Positions 1-13,062 of a stretch of 64,000 nucleotides of DNA are shown here, piece by piece (position 1 is the first letter of the stretch; each line of letters begins with the position of its first letter). The stretch comes from Syncephalastrum monosporum B8922 (Eukaryota; Mucoromycota; Mucoromycetes; Mucorales; Syncephalastraceae), in the NCBI GenBank assembly GCA_000697355.1, contig JNEN01001014.1:62001-126000 (forward strand). The letters run 5' to 3'. The position numbers and the translations under genes are program-made. Under the pieces are notes generated by a model. The model saw only the letters and a list, made by a program, of their open reading frames with translations. It made no database searches and was not told where the DNA came from.

Positions 1-1289
1 GCCGGAAGACGAGGCCAACATCCCCAAGAGCTTCGTTATGCGATCGGGCAAGGTCGGACGGACGATCACCCAACTCACAAAGGATTTCCGTAAGGTCATG
101 CAGCCGCACACCGCAAAGCATCTACAGGTAAGTCAACGGAATGCATAAACCAGGAAGAAAGCGTATTCACGCATCGTTTGAACGCTAGGAACGGAAAACG
201 AACCGCTTTCGAGACTTCGTTGCCGTGTCGGGTCAGTTGGGCGTCACCCACTTTTTGATTTTCAGCCAGACCGAGTCCAACGTCAACATGCGTATCTGTC
301 GTGTGCCGCGCGGCCCCACCCTCCATTTCCGTGTGCTCGAATATGCGCTTGCCAAGGACTGCGTTGCGCTGTACAAAAACCCAAAGACCTCCGTGATGGA
401 CTATCTCGCCCCGCCCCTGCTTGTCCTCAACAACTTCAAGCAGGAAGGCAAGCAGTTCAAGGTCATGACGGCTATGCTTCAAAACATGTTCCCTCCCATC
501 GATGTCCAAACGGTAAGACTTGATTTATCACCACGAGATCCTCCTACTCACCCAGTCTTATCTTTTCTCTTAACATAGCTCCAACTCAGCTCCACACGAC
601 GCGTCCTTCTTTTCAACTACAACGAAACCAACGAGACGATCGACGTACGGCACTTTGGCATCCATGTCAAGGAAGTCGGCGTTTCCAAGTCCATTAAGCG
701 CATCCTCAAAACGGGCATGACCGACCTCGGCAGCTACGAAGATATCTCGGACTACATTCTCAAGGAAGCTGTCGTATCCGAAAGTGACGTCGAGGATGGC
801 CCCGAAGGCAACGTTGAGCTTCCTGAGAACTACCGCGTCCGCCGCTCGAACCTCACCCAGGAGAATCAGCGCTCGATCCGTCTCCAGGAATTCGGCCCCC
901 GCCTGACCCTCCAGCTCTTTAAGATCGAGAACGGTCTCTGTGAGGGTGAAGTGCTTTACCATCGCTTCGTTAAAAAGACGAAGCAAGAAGTCCAGGCGAC
1001 CGAACAGAAGCGACAGCGTCTCGCCCAAGAGAAGGCTGAGCGCAGGGAGCAGCAGGAAGCCAATGTCGAAAAGAAGCAAAAGGAGAAAGAGGAGCGGAAA
1101 AAGCAGTTGCAGAGCCAAAAGCCTGCCGCTGATCAGGATGAAGCAGACGACGAAGACGATGACGCAGAGGACAAGGACGACCAGGACAACCAGGACGACG
1201 AGAGCGACGACGCCATGGATGAAGATGAGGAGAGTGAACCTGAAGCTATTGAGGAGGATAGCGAGGAAGGTGAAGACGACGAAGAGTAA
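1..1289 (+). CDS. SSF1: Brix-domain ribosome biogenesis protein SSF1/Peter Pan (3' part)
   Basis: The gene is cut by the left edge of the window, so its start is missing. Three exons fit: 2-127, 189-512 and 579-1289, giving 386 visible residues and one open frame. The visible protein opens inside the Brix domain (IPKSFVMRSGKVG, then FVAVSGQLGVTHF and RVPRGPTLHFRV), which is the Ssf1/Ssf2/PPAN signature. A lysine/glutamate-rich coiled-coil region follows, and the C-terminus is a long Asp/Glu-rich acidic tail. Family knowledge: Ssf1/PPAN acts in the nucleolus in 27S pre-rRNA processing and 60S subunit assembly. The acidic tail is typical of nucleolar factors. The repetitive GAC/GAA tail also produces a long serine reading on the opposite strand, which is an artefact. 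I am sure of the family; SSF1 versus SSF2 cannot be decided because most non-yeast fungi have a single copy. Confidence 0.93.
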
Positions 1290-2202
1290 ACCCTTTCTTT
1301 ATAACTATGTATCATCATTTTTCCACACGATCATTAAAAAGCATTATATCACATCAACCGCCTATTCGCCATATACACAGAAAATAACAGGTTTTGATCG
1401 ACTGGATGTCAAGTGTGATGTTTTCTCTTCCAACAGTTTTATGACGAATTCACACAACATCCTGAGGAAGACACGAGTGCCATCGAGGCAGAAGAGTGCT
1501 AGGGGCTTCCATCCCGTAGTAGAAATAATACAGTATAGGCCTCCACCCGTTTTGATCTTGAGCGCTATATCGGTCGTCAGAGTATACCTTATAAAGTGAT
1601 AAGAGTCTCTAAACAGCCATTTTACGCCTGAATCTTAAAGCACGTGATCATAAAGCATGATGTGGGTGCCTATTACTGATTACCATTGCTCAAAAATGAT
1701 GTGCAAATGGCGTTGTCGATGATAAGGAAAGGTTTGTCTGGATCTGCTTCTGTCACCCTCGTGCTGTCCAAAGATGCCTCGCTTTACACCGCCCTGGCTA
1801 TTTATGTTCATGCGCGCCACTATGCATCCATCGGATGTGTGCAAGAGAAAGCACTTTTATCCACATGATTTGGAGACGATGCCCCCAGGTAGGTTCCCCG
1901 CTGGAGAAAGGTGGAGAACGCACAATCGCGCTGGCATCGAAGTAACCGTACATGATAAAAACTTTTATTGTGTTAATGGGTAGCAGCTTAATTCGATCGA
2001 CGCCATGTTTTTCTTCTCTGGGTTCACAGGTAAAAACGTGCAACCTTGTCATTCATTCTTCATAGACTTATTTATGAATTTAACGATCAAGCAGTCATGT
2101 AACAAATGCAATAGGACTCGAAGCTCGAGAAAAAGCAGTGGTATGCATATAAAAAATTACAAGACGAACAATTTTATTTTTGCTCTTCAAAGGAAAGGCA
2201 CC
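1290..2202. other. Intergenic region, convergent SSF1 and GST
   Basis: This is AT-rich sequence between two convergent genes. Short readings on both strands have no consistent codon bias and resemble no family. I see 3' UTR-like sequence and nothing else. Confidence 0.6.
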
Positions 2203-3093
2203 TTAAGCATTCGGCGGCTGGTCTTTGGTATATTTCTCGACGCGGCCCCACCAGGCGTTGATACTCTTGAACGAGCCAAGAACATCTTTCTGAAAAACTT
2301 CATCCCTCGTGACGTGAAGCATGTGCAGAACACCCATAAGGACAATGTCAGCGAATCCAACTAAGTAAACGATGAGTGACTGAGCAAACCAGGTAGCAGC
2401 TATTACACGCAATCCAAAACTCACTTTTAGGGCCAGTGATATAGTCGTTGTTGGCGAGAACGGCCTCAACAATTTCGAGACCGCCCTTCATGTTGGCGAT
2501 ATGACCTGCTTGATCTTTGGTTACCTCCTCCAGGGGGGCTCCAAGCATCTTCTCATGCTTCTCACGGAATAAAAGCTGGCTGTCTTTGTCAATTTTTCCG
2601 TAGATATCGAGAAGAAGGAGGGCGCCGACGTGTCTGCCAACGTTGGAGAAGCACCAGTTCAAGAAGAACTGGTGCAGACCAGGGTTGCCATGGAAGAGAC
2701 TCGGCTCAGGGTACTTTTTGTCCAGGTACTCTGCAATTCTCCACGAGTCTTGGATCACCTTGCCGCTGTCGTTGATGACAGGCACAGTAGGACGCTCACC
2801 AGTTTTACTATAGTACAGAGTGTGTTATGTTTGCTATTAGCTGCGGTTCTTCTTCTCTCTGGATGGCTCACGTGATACTGGGAATCTCCTTGTGAATGTC
2901 CAATATTGACAAGAACGTGGTGTTGTAAGCGAGACCCTTGAGGTTCAACGCGAACCGGGTCTAAAATAGAATAGTCAGTACGTTCCTCTTATGACGAGAC
3001 TGGCACGCGCGGCCGAATTTTCACCTTGGCAGCGTTAAGAGACCAGTGCTCATTTTTGTCGAGCTTGATATCGTAGAATTGGATAGGCGCCAT
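2203..3093 (-). CDS. Glutathione S-transferase, etherase/UstS-like class
   Basis: Four exons fit on the minus strand: 3025-3093, 2872-2960, 2425-2807 and 2203-2360. They sum to 699 nt, a 232-residue protein, with all junctions in frame. The N-terminal half is a thioredoxin-like GST domain: MAPIQFYDIKL start, SLNAAKTRFALNLKGL helix, then the cis-proline region TVPVINDSGKVIQDSWRIA and the YLDKKYPEPSLF segment. The C-terminal half is all-helical, with GPKIGFADIVLMG, the usual Ala-Asp N-capping box of the GST C-domain. Length matches the family. The pattern resembles fungal etherase-like (GTE/UstS-type) GSTs, which conjugate glutathione or cleave ether bonds in detoxification. The substrate cannot be read from sequence. 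The last intron (2361-2424) is deduced from frame; leaving it in breaks the C-terminal helices. Confidence 0.85.
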
Positions 3094-3632
3094 ATGGTGT
3101 AATATGAGACAACAGGTGTGGGGACCGGGAAGTCAGCCCTCGGTTCCAAGATAATTTATGCTTCTCTCATTTTGCTGCGGAGCGGATTCGAACATAAATC
3201 TAACGTGCTCGGTTGTTCACTGCCCCATCGTCTATCACCCCAACCTCTGGTGTATCTGGGATCCCCACTTTGCTCATCAACTACGCAGAGCGATTTTTCA
3301 CCCAAACATTGTAGGATGTGATGCTGAGGACTTGTGGAATAGCTGAGAAACAGTCAAATTTTGCTTTAGTAAAAATCTTGAGCCTTTCCGAAGCGACTTG
3401 ACGTATGTACGACATCGCATACGTGTAGGAAGGTCCAAATTAACCTAATACGATGCACGGCTTGTGAAATATAATATAATATGAAAACCTCCGCCAAGAG
3501 GGTCTGATATATATGTATTACTTTGGATGATGAAAAAAAGAGAGGAAACAAGAAAAATAACAAAAAAGTATACGGATGAATGTATAGAGTACTAACAAAC
3601 AAAGATCATGAAGAGAGAGATATGATGTAAAA
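3094..3632. other. Intergenic region between GST start and ACC1 end
   Basis: The region holds the GST upstream sequence and the ACC1 3' UTR. It is AT-rich with no supported coding. A short stretch near 3181 contains a tRNA T-loop-like string but no matching stem. Confidence 0.55.
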
Positions 3633-6600
3633 TTACTGAATGTTCTCGAGGGGACGGCCGCTCTCGAACCAGTCCGAGACAACTTCGTCATCCTTCTCCC
3701 AGTCAGCCTCGGGGTGGTCAATGGCAAACCACTGCTTGAAGAGAGTGTACAGTTCCTGTCGGTCCTTCTTGGCCTTGATGGCACGGATCGTGTACTCCTC
3801 CTGCAATCGTCTGCGAACACGGAAGTAGAAGTACTGACGGGCAGTACGCCACTCGAGCGGCTTCCGGATGGTGCCCTTAGCCTCCATGCGACCGGCACGG
3901 TCGTGGAGATCGGCGAACTGCACAGCAACCTGCTGGAACACGGGCAGTAGCTCCTGCTCGCGTTGCTCGACCTGGCGCTTAAGTTCCGTCTTCTTGTCCT
4001 CCTCGGTCGCCTCAGCAAGCTGCTTCTTGAGGTCAGCGTACTTGGGGTCCAGACGCTCCATGGTGGCCAGGAGCTGGGGCTTACGGTACTTGATCTCGAC
4101 GATACCCTCGGGCTCGAGAACACCACCGCGCGCGTTCACATCGGCATACATCTCCATCATATCCTGGTTGATGGTCGGGTCAATCACGACCCAGGCACCA
4201 CCACGCAGCTCGCCGTTGGGGATCAGGTAGACAAACACAGGCTGCTTGTAGTTGGACAGGGCGTCGACGATCTGGGCACCGTACTTGAGAACCTCGTTGT
4301 ACATGTCGCGCTGACCACCCGAGAAACCACGCCAGTTGGCAAAGATCATGAGCGGCAGCTCCTCACCCTTGTTGAAGTCGTTGATCGCCTGAGCAGTCTT
4401 GAACGCCGAGTTGGGGTACCACACACCACCGGCCTCCATGAACACCTGCTCGGTCGAGTCGGCGTTAGCAGGGTCGGCAGGGACAATGTTCTCGACCGTG
4501 CGCGTCTCAACGGCAACAACACCCATGGGGATACCACCCAGACGGGCGCGGCCGACCACAACCGTGCGCGCCCAGCCGCTCAGGGTCTCGACAAAGGAGT
4601 TCTTGTCAAAGAAACCGCTCAACCAGCGACCGGACTCGTCCGTCTTACCAGCCAAGAAGTGGCGGGGGTCGGAGGGGCCCTTGGGCGGCATGTACTCGAT
4701 CTCACGCTCGACAGGATCGACAGCAGAGCGACGCAGCGTGACGGGGCCACCGCGCACGGCGGGGACGTACGACAGCCACTGGACAATCTTGGCCACACCC
4801 TGGAGGTCGTTCTCGGCCGTCAAGTGGGACACACCGTTCTTGTACATGATCTGCGTGCCACCGAGTTGAAGGTTGGACGTGTAGACCTCGCGACCGAGGA
4901 CCTTGTTGAGGGCAGGAGCACCGGTGAGAATGATGGGTTGGCCCTCGTTTTGGACCGCACGCTGGCCGAGGCGGACAAGGTAAGCACCGATACCGACCGA
5001 ACGGCAGGTCACGAGCGTGATGGTGAAAATGTCGTCGTAGGCGCGCGCAGTGGCACCCGCAATCAGACCGGAGCCACGCAAGTTCTCGACACCGAGACCG
5101 TCCGTCAAGCCAATGATGTCGGTAATACGGCAGCGCTTCTCGCCCTCGTCTTCGATGAACTCGACAGAGACACAGCCCTCCTGGCCGTTCTGCTTGAGCT
5201 GGTCGTACTGGGCCACGGTCAGGTAGAGGTACTTGAAGCCGGCGCTTGGGTTGGCCGCGTCCTTCCACGCGACGCGGTACTGGCTCATGAGCTCGTCGGC
5301 CAGACCAATGCGGGCACCAGAGTTGGCCGAAAGGTAAATGCGCGGCACACCCAACTGGCGGGCCAGCTCCGAGGCCTTGTAGAAGACCATGTCCTCAGCG
5401 GTACCGAACGAACCAATCTTGTACGTGATATCGTTGGCAATCACCACGACGCGGCGGCCGGCGGGGAACTCGGGCGTGCGCATCGTCAGAAGCCAGGCTA
5501 CCATACCGACAGTGTTGGTGCCGGGAGCGCGCTCGATCTCCTGGAGCGTGCCATCCTCATCGAGCACGAGCTCCTTGCCCTCCACGACAACGGTGGGCTC
5601 CTTGAGACCCTGGTCATATTTCGCCGCCTGCGACCACTGGTTGTGGATGGCCTGGCGGAACAGCTCGGGGAAGTCGTACACGTAGGTCGTACCCATCAGA
5701 TGGGCCTTGTAGCGACGGGGCTGGAGCCACTCCTTGGTGGGGTAGGGCGTGGACACGGGCTGCATGTGCATCGCACCGGGCATGCGGCTCACTGATTTGA
5801 GGACCCAGCCGTTCTTATCCGTGCGCACCTCCTGGTAGACGTCGACCTTCAGGATGTAGCCCGAAACGTTGTCGACCGTGAAGCGCATAGGGATGATGGG
5901 AGCATCGGGGCGCTTGGACTGGATGTTGAAGCGGATCTCGGCGCCGGTGACACGCAGCTTCCAGAGACGCTTGCCATGACGGTCCACAAACTCCTTGAGC
6001 GCGGTCTCGACCTCGTCGGCCTCGATAGCGAAGGTGGGGATGAAGTTGATGAACAGGTGGTTACAGTCCGAGTTCTTGTGCTCGTGGCTGACGATCTCGA
6101 GTGTGTCGAGAATGTCGGTCAGGAGACGGTCGCTCTCCGAGATGAGGTAGTCGGCCGTGCGCATCGAGCTCTTGACGCGACCAGGGCGCACCAACGCGCG
6201 GATGAAGAAGCGGCAGTCGGAGGGGTTCTCCTTGGCCACGGCATAGTAAACATGCATCTGGCGGTTCTCGACGAAGCAGGGCTTGATGTCAAAGTTCGAC
6301 AGACGCGCGAGCTCGAGCTGGTAGGCGAGGGCGGGCTCAATGTGACGGATGGTCTCGTCCTCGACATAGTCCTCGCGCTCGCGGAAGGTGTAAAAGTCGG
6401 GCATCTGGTCAGCGCGGCACACGATCACCGTGATACGACGGAGATGAGCATGGCGGAACGCCTCGGTATGGGCCTTGATGAGCGCGGCAATCTTGGGCTG
6501 CCAGTAGCTGTTGTCCTTGTCGGCTGAGCTCTGGACGGCAATGTTGAGAATGTTCTCCATGCGGGCGGGCTGGCCCTGGCTGCCGTCATCAAAGGCAGTC

Positions 6601-9600
6601 AGGATGCGGGGCAGCTCCTTCTCGACGTCCTCAAGCGACTTGCAGGCGGTCATCGCACCGGTACGGACAGGCTCCTCCTCGGTGTTGTTGAGCAGGAAGG
6701 TCAAATCCGAGTAGGACGCAATGCGCTTGTTGGAGTCGGAGGATCGGGTGGCGGTCTGGAGCAAGAACTTCCAGGCGACGATGAAGGGCTCGTGCTCCAT
6801 GTTGTACGCAACATCGAGAATCTTGTAGGCGTGGTACGAGCGACGGCAGTAGACCTCAAGCGCGGCCAGGCAGATGTGGGGCTCGGCGTGGTAGAAGAAG
6901 TTGGGCAGGACGTCAAACACGTTGAACTTGGTGTCGATCAGATCCTTGAAGACATCGTAGCTGGGCGTGCGCAGCTCGCTGCCACCGCCATAGACGCTCT
7001 CGGTGACGCTGCTCTTGAGGATCTCGTACATCTGGTTGTGGCGCTCCTCGTACGAAGGGAGCTGGCAGAGGATGAGCAGCTCACGGGCCTTGAGGGTGAC
7101 CTTCTGGGTGGCGCGGCTGTCAATCTCGGAGAGACGCTTGAGCGTGGGCAAGAAGAACTTGTCGAGCGCACCGCCAGCGGGCGAAATCAGGTCGAGCAGG
7201 GTCAAGACGAGGTTGTTCTTGCTCGAGACCTTGGCATGCGAGAGGATGATCGCCAGCACCTTGTCCAGGTCGTCCTTGTTTTGGTCACGGAGCTGGAGGA
7301 TGACTTCCTCATCGCGGAGCTGACCGCTGAAGAGGATTTCAACCTCGTAGTACTGCTCCATCAGCTCGACGTAGACTGAGAACTCGTGGTGCTTCAAGCC
7401 CTTGCGATAACGTTCGAGGACTTCGGTGAGGGGACCAAGGGTGTTCTTGAGAGCGCTGGCCTCGGCCGCGGAGTGAACGTGGTTGCGGGCAAAGTCGTCG
7501 ATGACAGCGAGCATCTCGGTGGCAGGGAAGGGCTTCTCGCGGGTCTGGAGGAGCTCCTGCAGACCTTGCTCGATCTTGGGCGGCATACGGCCCGACATGG
7601 CCGACATCATGGCTGCGACTTCCGAGTAGGGCAGCTGCGGGTTGTTGAGCACCTCGCGCAGATCCTTGACGGCCGTCTGGACCAGAGCCTGGTTGTCGTA
7701 ACCTTGGAGAATGCACTCGAGCACGCGCTTGGTAGCATGGAAACGCTGGATGGGCTTTTCGCCGGTGATATGGGGCGGGCCAAAGGCAGGAACCTGACCA
7801 GTGAAGGGCAGGGTGGTCTTGACACGGCTGGGATCGTCCAAAGAAAGGATACCAATGATGTCACCCGCCTCGAGCGTGGCACCGACCTGCTTGATGAACT
7901 GCACGTGACCGTCCTCGGTGGCAACAAGGGGCATGTACATCTTCATGACCTCAATCTCGGCATATGCCTGGCCACCCTTGACGTGGTCGCCGTTCTCGAG
8001 GAGAAGGCTGACAAGCTTACCGGGCGAGGGACTGCGCAGCTGGGTCGGGTCCGACTCCTTCTCCAGCAGACACGTCTTGCCATCGATCATCAGACGTGTA
8101 GCCTGGACTTCCTCGCGGGAGTAGGTGGTGTGAGACTTGCCGTCGATGGAGACGAGGAGACCGCCGTCGGACAGCTCGCGCACGCCGATCTGGCTCTTGG
8201 TGCCATTCAGGTAAAGGGTGTAGATACCAGGCGCGGAGCGCGTCACGGTGAAGTTATAGCGGTTGTCCTCATAGATAAAGTCCACGGTGAAGACGGTCTT
8301 GAGCATGTCGCGGCCGGGCACCTGACCGCGTTCGAGGCTGGCCTTGTACTGCTGCCAGCAGTCCTGCGATGCGGTGTGGGCCTTGGTGACAGCACCACAG
8401 AAGACGGCGAGCATCGCGTCGGGACGCTCGGCGGTAAGGCGCTTGGAGATCAGCATATCCAGCCAGCCCGTGTTGATCGTGTTGTTCTCGAACTCCTGAG
8501 TCTCGAGCAAGCGGATAATGTACTCGACGGTGGTGCGGAAATCACCACGGATCGAGAGCTCCTTCAAGGCAATAACCATGTTCTTGCGCGCAGCCTGACG
8601 GTTCTCGCCATACGCGAAAATGTGACCAAATTGGGAGTCGGCGTACTCGTGAAGACCGCCAGCGGACACGACGGAAAAGTAACCCCAGACGTTGGTGCTC
8701 GAGCGGAAATTGAGCTCCTGCATCGTACCCGACGAGGGCTTGAAACCGGCGTCGGGGTTCTCGGCCGTGATACGGACAGCAATAACGTGGCCCTTGGGCA
8801 CAGGGCGACGGATGCTCTCCAGAGCAGTCGGGGTCGAGAAGTCAAAGTCGATGGTCGAGGCTGAGTTGGGCTGGACGCCGTAGAGGACACGAATGTCGCG
8901 GATACGGTGAAGCGGGATACCCATGGCAATCTGGAGCTGGGCGGCAGGCAAGTTGACGCCTGACACCATCTCGGTCGTGGGATGCTCGACCTGGAGACGG
9001 GGGTTAAGCTCGAGGAAGTAGAACTTCTCGTCCACGTGGCTGTACAAGTACTCGACCGTACCAGCCGAGACGTAACCGACGAGTTTGCCAAGACGGACGG
9101 CAGCCTTCTCCATCTGCTCAAACACATCGGGCTTGGCGATCGCGACAGGAGCCTCCTCAATAATCTTTTGATGTCTTCGCTGAACCGAACAATCACGACC
9201 AAACAAACTGATCGCGTTGCCGTATTGATCCGCAAGCAGCTGGACTTCCAAATGGCGGGCGTTGCCTGCGAGCTTCATGATGAAAATGGGCGAGCCGGGA
9301 ATCTCACCCTGGACCTGGGCAAACGCCTGAGCAAAGTTGGATGGGTCCTCGACCTTGCGGATACCCTTGCCACCGCCACCCTCGGAGGCCTTGATCATGA
9401 CCGGGTAGCCGATCTTCTCCGCCGCACGCAGACCTTCCTCGGCGGTCTGCACGCATGCATCGAGGTAGACCTTGTCAGGGACCATGACGTGGCCGTCTGC
9501 GTTGGCCTCCGTCTCAGTGATACCGTCACCACTCCAGCCCATGGTGGGCACGTCCGCGCTCTGAGCAACAATGGTTGATGAAATCTTGTCACCCAGCGAC

Positions 9601-10204
9601 CGCATGGCCGAGGCGGGCGGACCAATGAAGACGCACTTGTGTTTCGACTGAGCGAGCATCTCAGGTAACCGTGGGTTCTCGGAGGCGTGGCCCCTAGCGC
9701 ATGCAGGTTCAGTATCTCGAATGCATCACGTCCCTTCCTGCTTCGACTTACCATCCTGCCCAGACGGCGTGCACGCCAGTGCGCTCGGCAACGTCGACAA
9801 TCAGCTCGACGTTAGCATAGTTGTTATTGTTTGTACCACCAGGGACTTCGACGTAGTTGTCAGCCATGCGAATATATTCTGCGTTGCCCTTAAGATCTTC
9901 CGGTGTCGCCATGACCGTGAACTCGATCGCCCGCTCGTTGCCAAAGGTCTCGTAAGCCCACTTGCGCACAGACCGAATCTCTTTCATAGCCGCCATGCCG
10001 TTGTTGGCAATCAGCACCTTGCTGATGACGGTGTGACCCTCATGAGACTTTACAAAGTCGCGCACAGCTCCCTGCGGGGCGGCCTCAACAGCGTTGCCAC
10101 CTGTAACAACAAATTTGACGTGTGAATATCTCTACATGAGCAGCATGGAAGCTGACTTTCGACGTACCCAAGAAATGGCTCGGAAGGTTGGTTTTATCAA
10201 ACAT
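3633..10204 (-). CDS. ACC1: Acetyl-CoA carboxylase (multidomain, cytosolic)
   Basis: It makes malonyl-CoA from acetyl-CoA, bicarbonate and ATP, the committed step of fatty acid synthesis. Exons are 10168-10204, 9752-10100 and 3633-9693; their sum, 6447 nt, is divisible by three and gives 2148 residues, close to the about 2200 of fungal ACCs. The tiny first exon supplies [13 protein letters not shown], joined to [21 protein letters not shown], as in other fungal Acc1 N-termini. Domains in order: biotin carboxylase ([23 protein letters not shown]-grasp loop [29 protein letters not shown]), biotinyl domain with EVMKM (biotinylated lysine near residue 713), the central ACC region, then the carboxyltransferase halves ([51 protein letters not shown]). 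The 6 kb third exon is GC-rich with strong codon bias, consistent with high expression. Long open frames on the opposite strand are shadows of this bias. Confidence 0.98.
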
Positions 10205-13062
10205 ATTATGGGATATGATGTACAAGAGTAGTGTAGTGGAGGGAGAGAGGAGAGGAGGAGGGGTGTGAGGAAAGTGTTGGCGGAGGTTGCGGTATGAGAG
10301 GAGAGAGAGAGCAAGTGAAGAAGAAAAAAAGTGAAGTTGTCTCTTTCCTTTTCTTTTTTGACAAGTCTCACACAATTTGTTAGCAACATACCCAAATGTG
10401 TGGGCGTCTGGGTTTCAATCGCACTATCGGGGTGTGACCGACACCCCAACGCGCACTGCTGGCGAGGCCCATTTTCTCTTAACATTGGGGGATGCCAGCA
10501 ATTCATTTTGGGGACGTTCTTTGGGGGATCGACTGCTTTCTTCACTTTGCATGGCCTAACTACCTCACCGTGGAGCCGATACGAACATTTGCTTCATGTC
10601 TATGTATGCATCCACTGCTCATTTTCTACTGTTGCTGGGGGCCGGATCATCCGACCCCGAGGCGGCCCGAATATGCCCCACTGGCTGAAACAATGCCCAT
10701 TGCTCAGGGCCAATGGCCCAACAGCGCCTTTTATTTTCTCCCAAAAATTTTTTTATCTTTCCATTTTCTTTCGTTATCATGCGCCTAACTTCATACCATA
10801 TGCTTATCGAGAATAGTCTATCACCTCAAGATATTTAATAAGGTGAGAGAAAACGAGGCAGAAGTAGCAGAAATACTTGGGTCATCATCACACTGGGGCA
10901 GCAGCTTTTTTGGGATCCCGAACGGAGAAAATAATTTTGACAGCCAAGAGGCTCGCTCTTTTCCTGTCTCGCTGTGCCTGGATCTCGTCTACAAATTTCA
11001 TTTCTAAAAAAATTGTACGCAGTTCTATTTTATTCTTTCATTTTCTCTTGTTGGATAGTTTTGGGGAGAATCATCCGCCTACTGCAGTGGGACAAAGCGG
11101 GCACTTACCTTCATGTTGGCTCGAAAGTCAAACAAACAAGTATTATGATCAAACAACAATGCTGTGATAATAGAGACAAGGCACTTGTAACTTTCATTAC
11201 ATGATGCAGAAGATCTCGCTCAGGATCCTTAGAATAAATATATTAGAAACATTTAATATATAATCATCTGGCTACGAAGCCTTCACCGATTGTAAAGGGC
11301 CAGACACTCTTAAGTCACGTTCCATTCACCTGGGCTATGCTCATGTCCCATCGGTGCTGGTCCGTGCGCGCACTCAAAACAAGGGTCCACTTCTGTCCAA
11401 AGCTTTGGTAAATGAATCCCAAAAAAAAAAGTAGGAGACGGATGGAGCAAGGAAAATGAGGGTTGGTTTACAACAAATAAAGTTCCAGAGAAGACGAGAT
11501 GCGAAGATTTCCCAGTGGGTTCCCTGCAGATATTGAACACATCGATTGGGGTGGAGCGGTCTTTTCCAACCCAAAATCCAAAAAAGTTCCCTTTGAAATT
11601 GGCGGCAGTCAATGTGATGGTGACACGAGCATTGAAGAAATGAAAGCTGCTCCAAGCCACACACATTGCATACTCCTTTTGGTATATCCATTGCTCTTAC
11701 TCTATGAAATTAAACGTCAACACGTCTTGATATGTATTTACCCACATTTAGTCACCATGTTGCATAAAAAAGCACATATAACGACACGTCCGAATGTCAT
11801 AATGCGTTTAAATTTTGTCAGCTCGAAAAACCTACGTCGCTAGGCTACGGTACTCACCATCTCGTATTTCCTGGCAAATCATACATACTCCGTATCTTTA
11901 CATGGACATGAGAAACGTAGGCGGTAGGATACCTGAGCTGCAATAATTTTGTAGTCCAGACTATCAATCTGGACTTTGGTAATTTTCACGTCTTTTTTCT
12001 TGATGAAATCTGCTGCTGAATTATACATTGAACAACAATATAGAGTCGCAACATATGCAGGAACCACGTAACGTGTAGGAATGACGTATATTCATATTCA
12101 ATGCCTGTCAAATCATATACACATAGGCAGTACTTACTGTCACCTGGAAAGACGTCTTGTCCTTCTGATTGTGATGAAGTATTTTACTTGAGTATGTGCA
12201 TGCTAGCACGGAACAGAGTTCAATTTACGTTTTAAAAAACCATACAGCATAAGAGCATCTACGAGCAGTGATAATGAATAGCATATTAGAGATATGCAAA
12301 TTAGCGTAGAACCATTTGCTAAAGAATATAAACAGGCATCATGAATATTATATCACCCAGAATTTATATGAATCAACGCGTTTTCGATGTGTTATTTTTC
12401 TTTTTTAAATGAGATAAATGTCGCGCTAACGACTGCGGGCATGCACTTCAAGGTATAGATCACTGTAGCATGACACTTTTCACAGACTGGAACCTCTGCA
12501 TCACTCATGGGATACCCAGGAAGTTACGGCGTAGATTTGAATAGCTTCGTTTCCGATATTCTTGGGGTTCTTGGACACCCGATGATGTCACTACGCCCCA
12601 GGTGGGGATCCTGTCTCTTATGTTTTAGACATACTACCACCGACTATAGCACTTCTCCACATATGCAGCGCGAATTCGTAGTGACATTCTTTCTTATCCA
12701 GTTAATGATGGTAGTCTCTCTATGGTTCTCGCTTATCATATAAAGGACCGATTGGTAATATCATCTGGTATCCATGTTGATCAACCCTGCGTATGCAGAC
12801 AGTGCAGTAAGTCACTAACCGATGCGAAAAGAACATTGGATACGAATTGGATGGGGCACCGCACGCGTAGGTTTAGTTTCGCCTCCTTACTTTTGCTCCT
12901 GCGAGCATAAAATATTGCAAAGTGACGATACCAAAAAGCGCTCAGATGCATAACAAATCTCACAGCGAATATACATGCAAATAAAAGTGTGGCCGTAGTT
13001 CGGCTAAATCCCGTCGTGCCTTACATCCTTCTGGCATATACTTCCCTTAATCTATACTCCCC
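10205..13062. other. Long ACC1 upstream region, no gene seen
   Basis: About 2.9 kb without supportable coding. Next to ACC1 there is a pyrimidine-rich tract on the minus strand (10205-10345), typical of the core promoter of a highly expressed fungal gene. Farther out, base composition is AT-rich and readings on both strands are short and without family resemblance. An imperfect inverted repeat lies at about 10637-10658. Confidence 0.5.
10637..10658. promoter_or_regulatory. Imperfect inverted repeat upstream of ACC1
   Basis: A CGGAT arm and an ATCCG arm flank one central base, and the match continues outward as G-run/C-run pairing with two mismatched positions. It lies about 440 bases upstream of the ACC1 start. 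Dyads of this shape can be binding sites for dimeric zinc-cluster regulators. No function can be shown from one copy. Confidence 0.2.

Noticed and set aside
1133..1318. Poly-serine reading opposite the SSF1 C-terminus
   Set aside because: It is the antisense of the repetitive Asp/Glu codons of the acidic tail.
3178..3200. tRNA-like GTTCGAATCC string on the minus strand
   Set aside because: The flanking bases cannot form a T stem, and no D-arm, anticodon arm or acceptor stem is found at the right distance.
3963..5795. A 610-codon open frame on the strand opposite ACC1
   Set aside because: ACC1 codon bias (GC-rich third positions) keeps the antisense frame free of stops. The translation is a Leu/Val/Arg/Gly-rich shadow with no domain. 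The 492-codon frame at 7386-8864 is the same effect.
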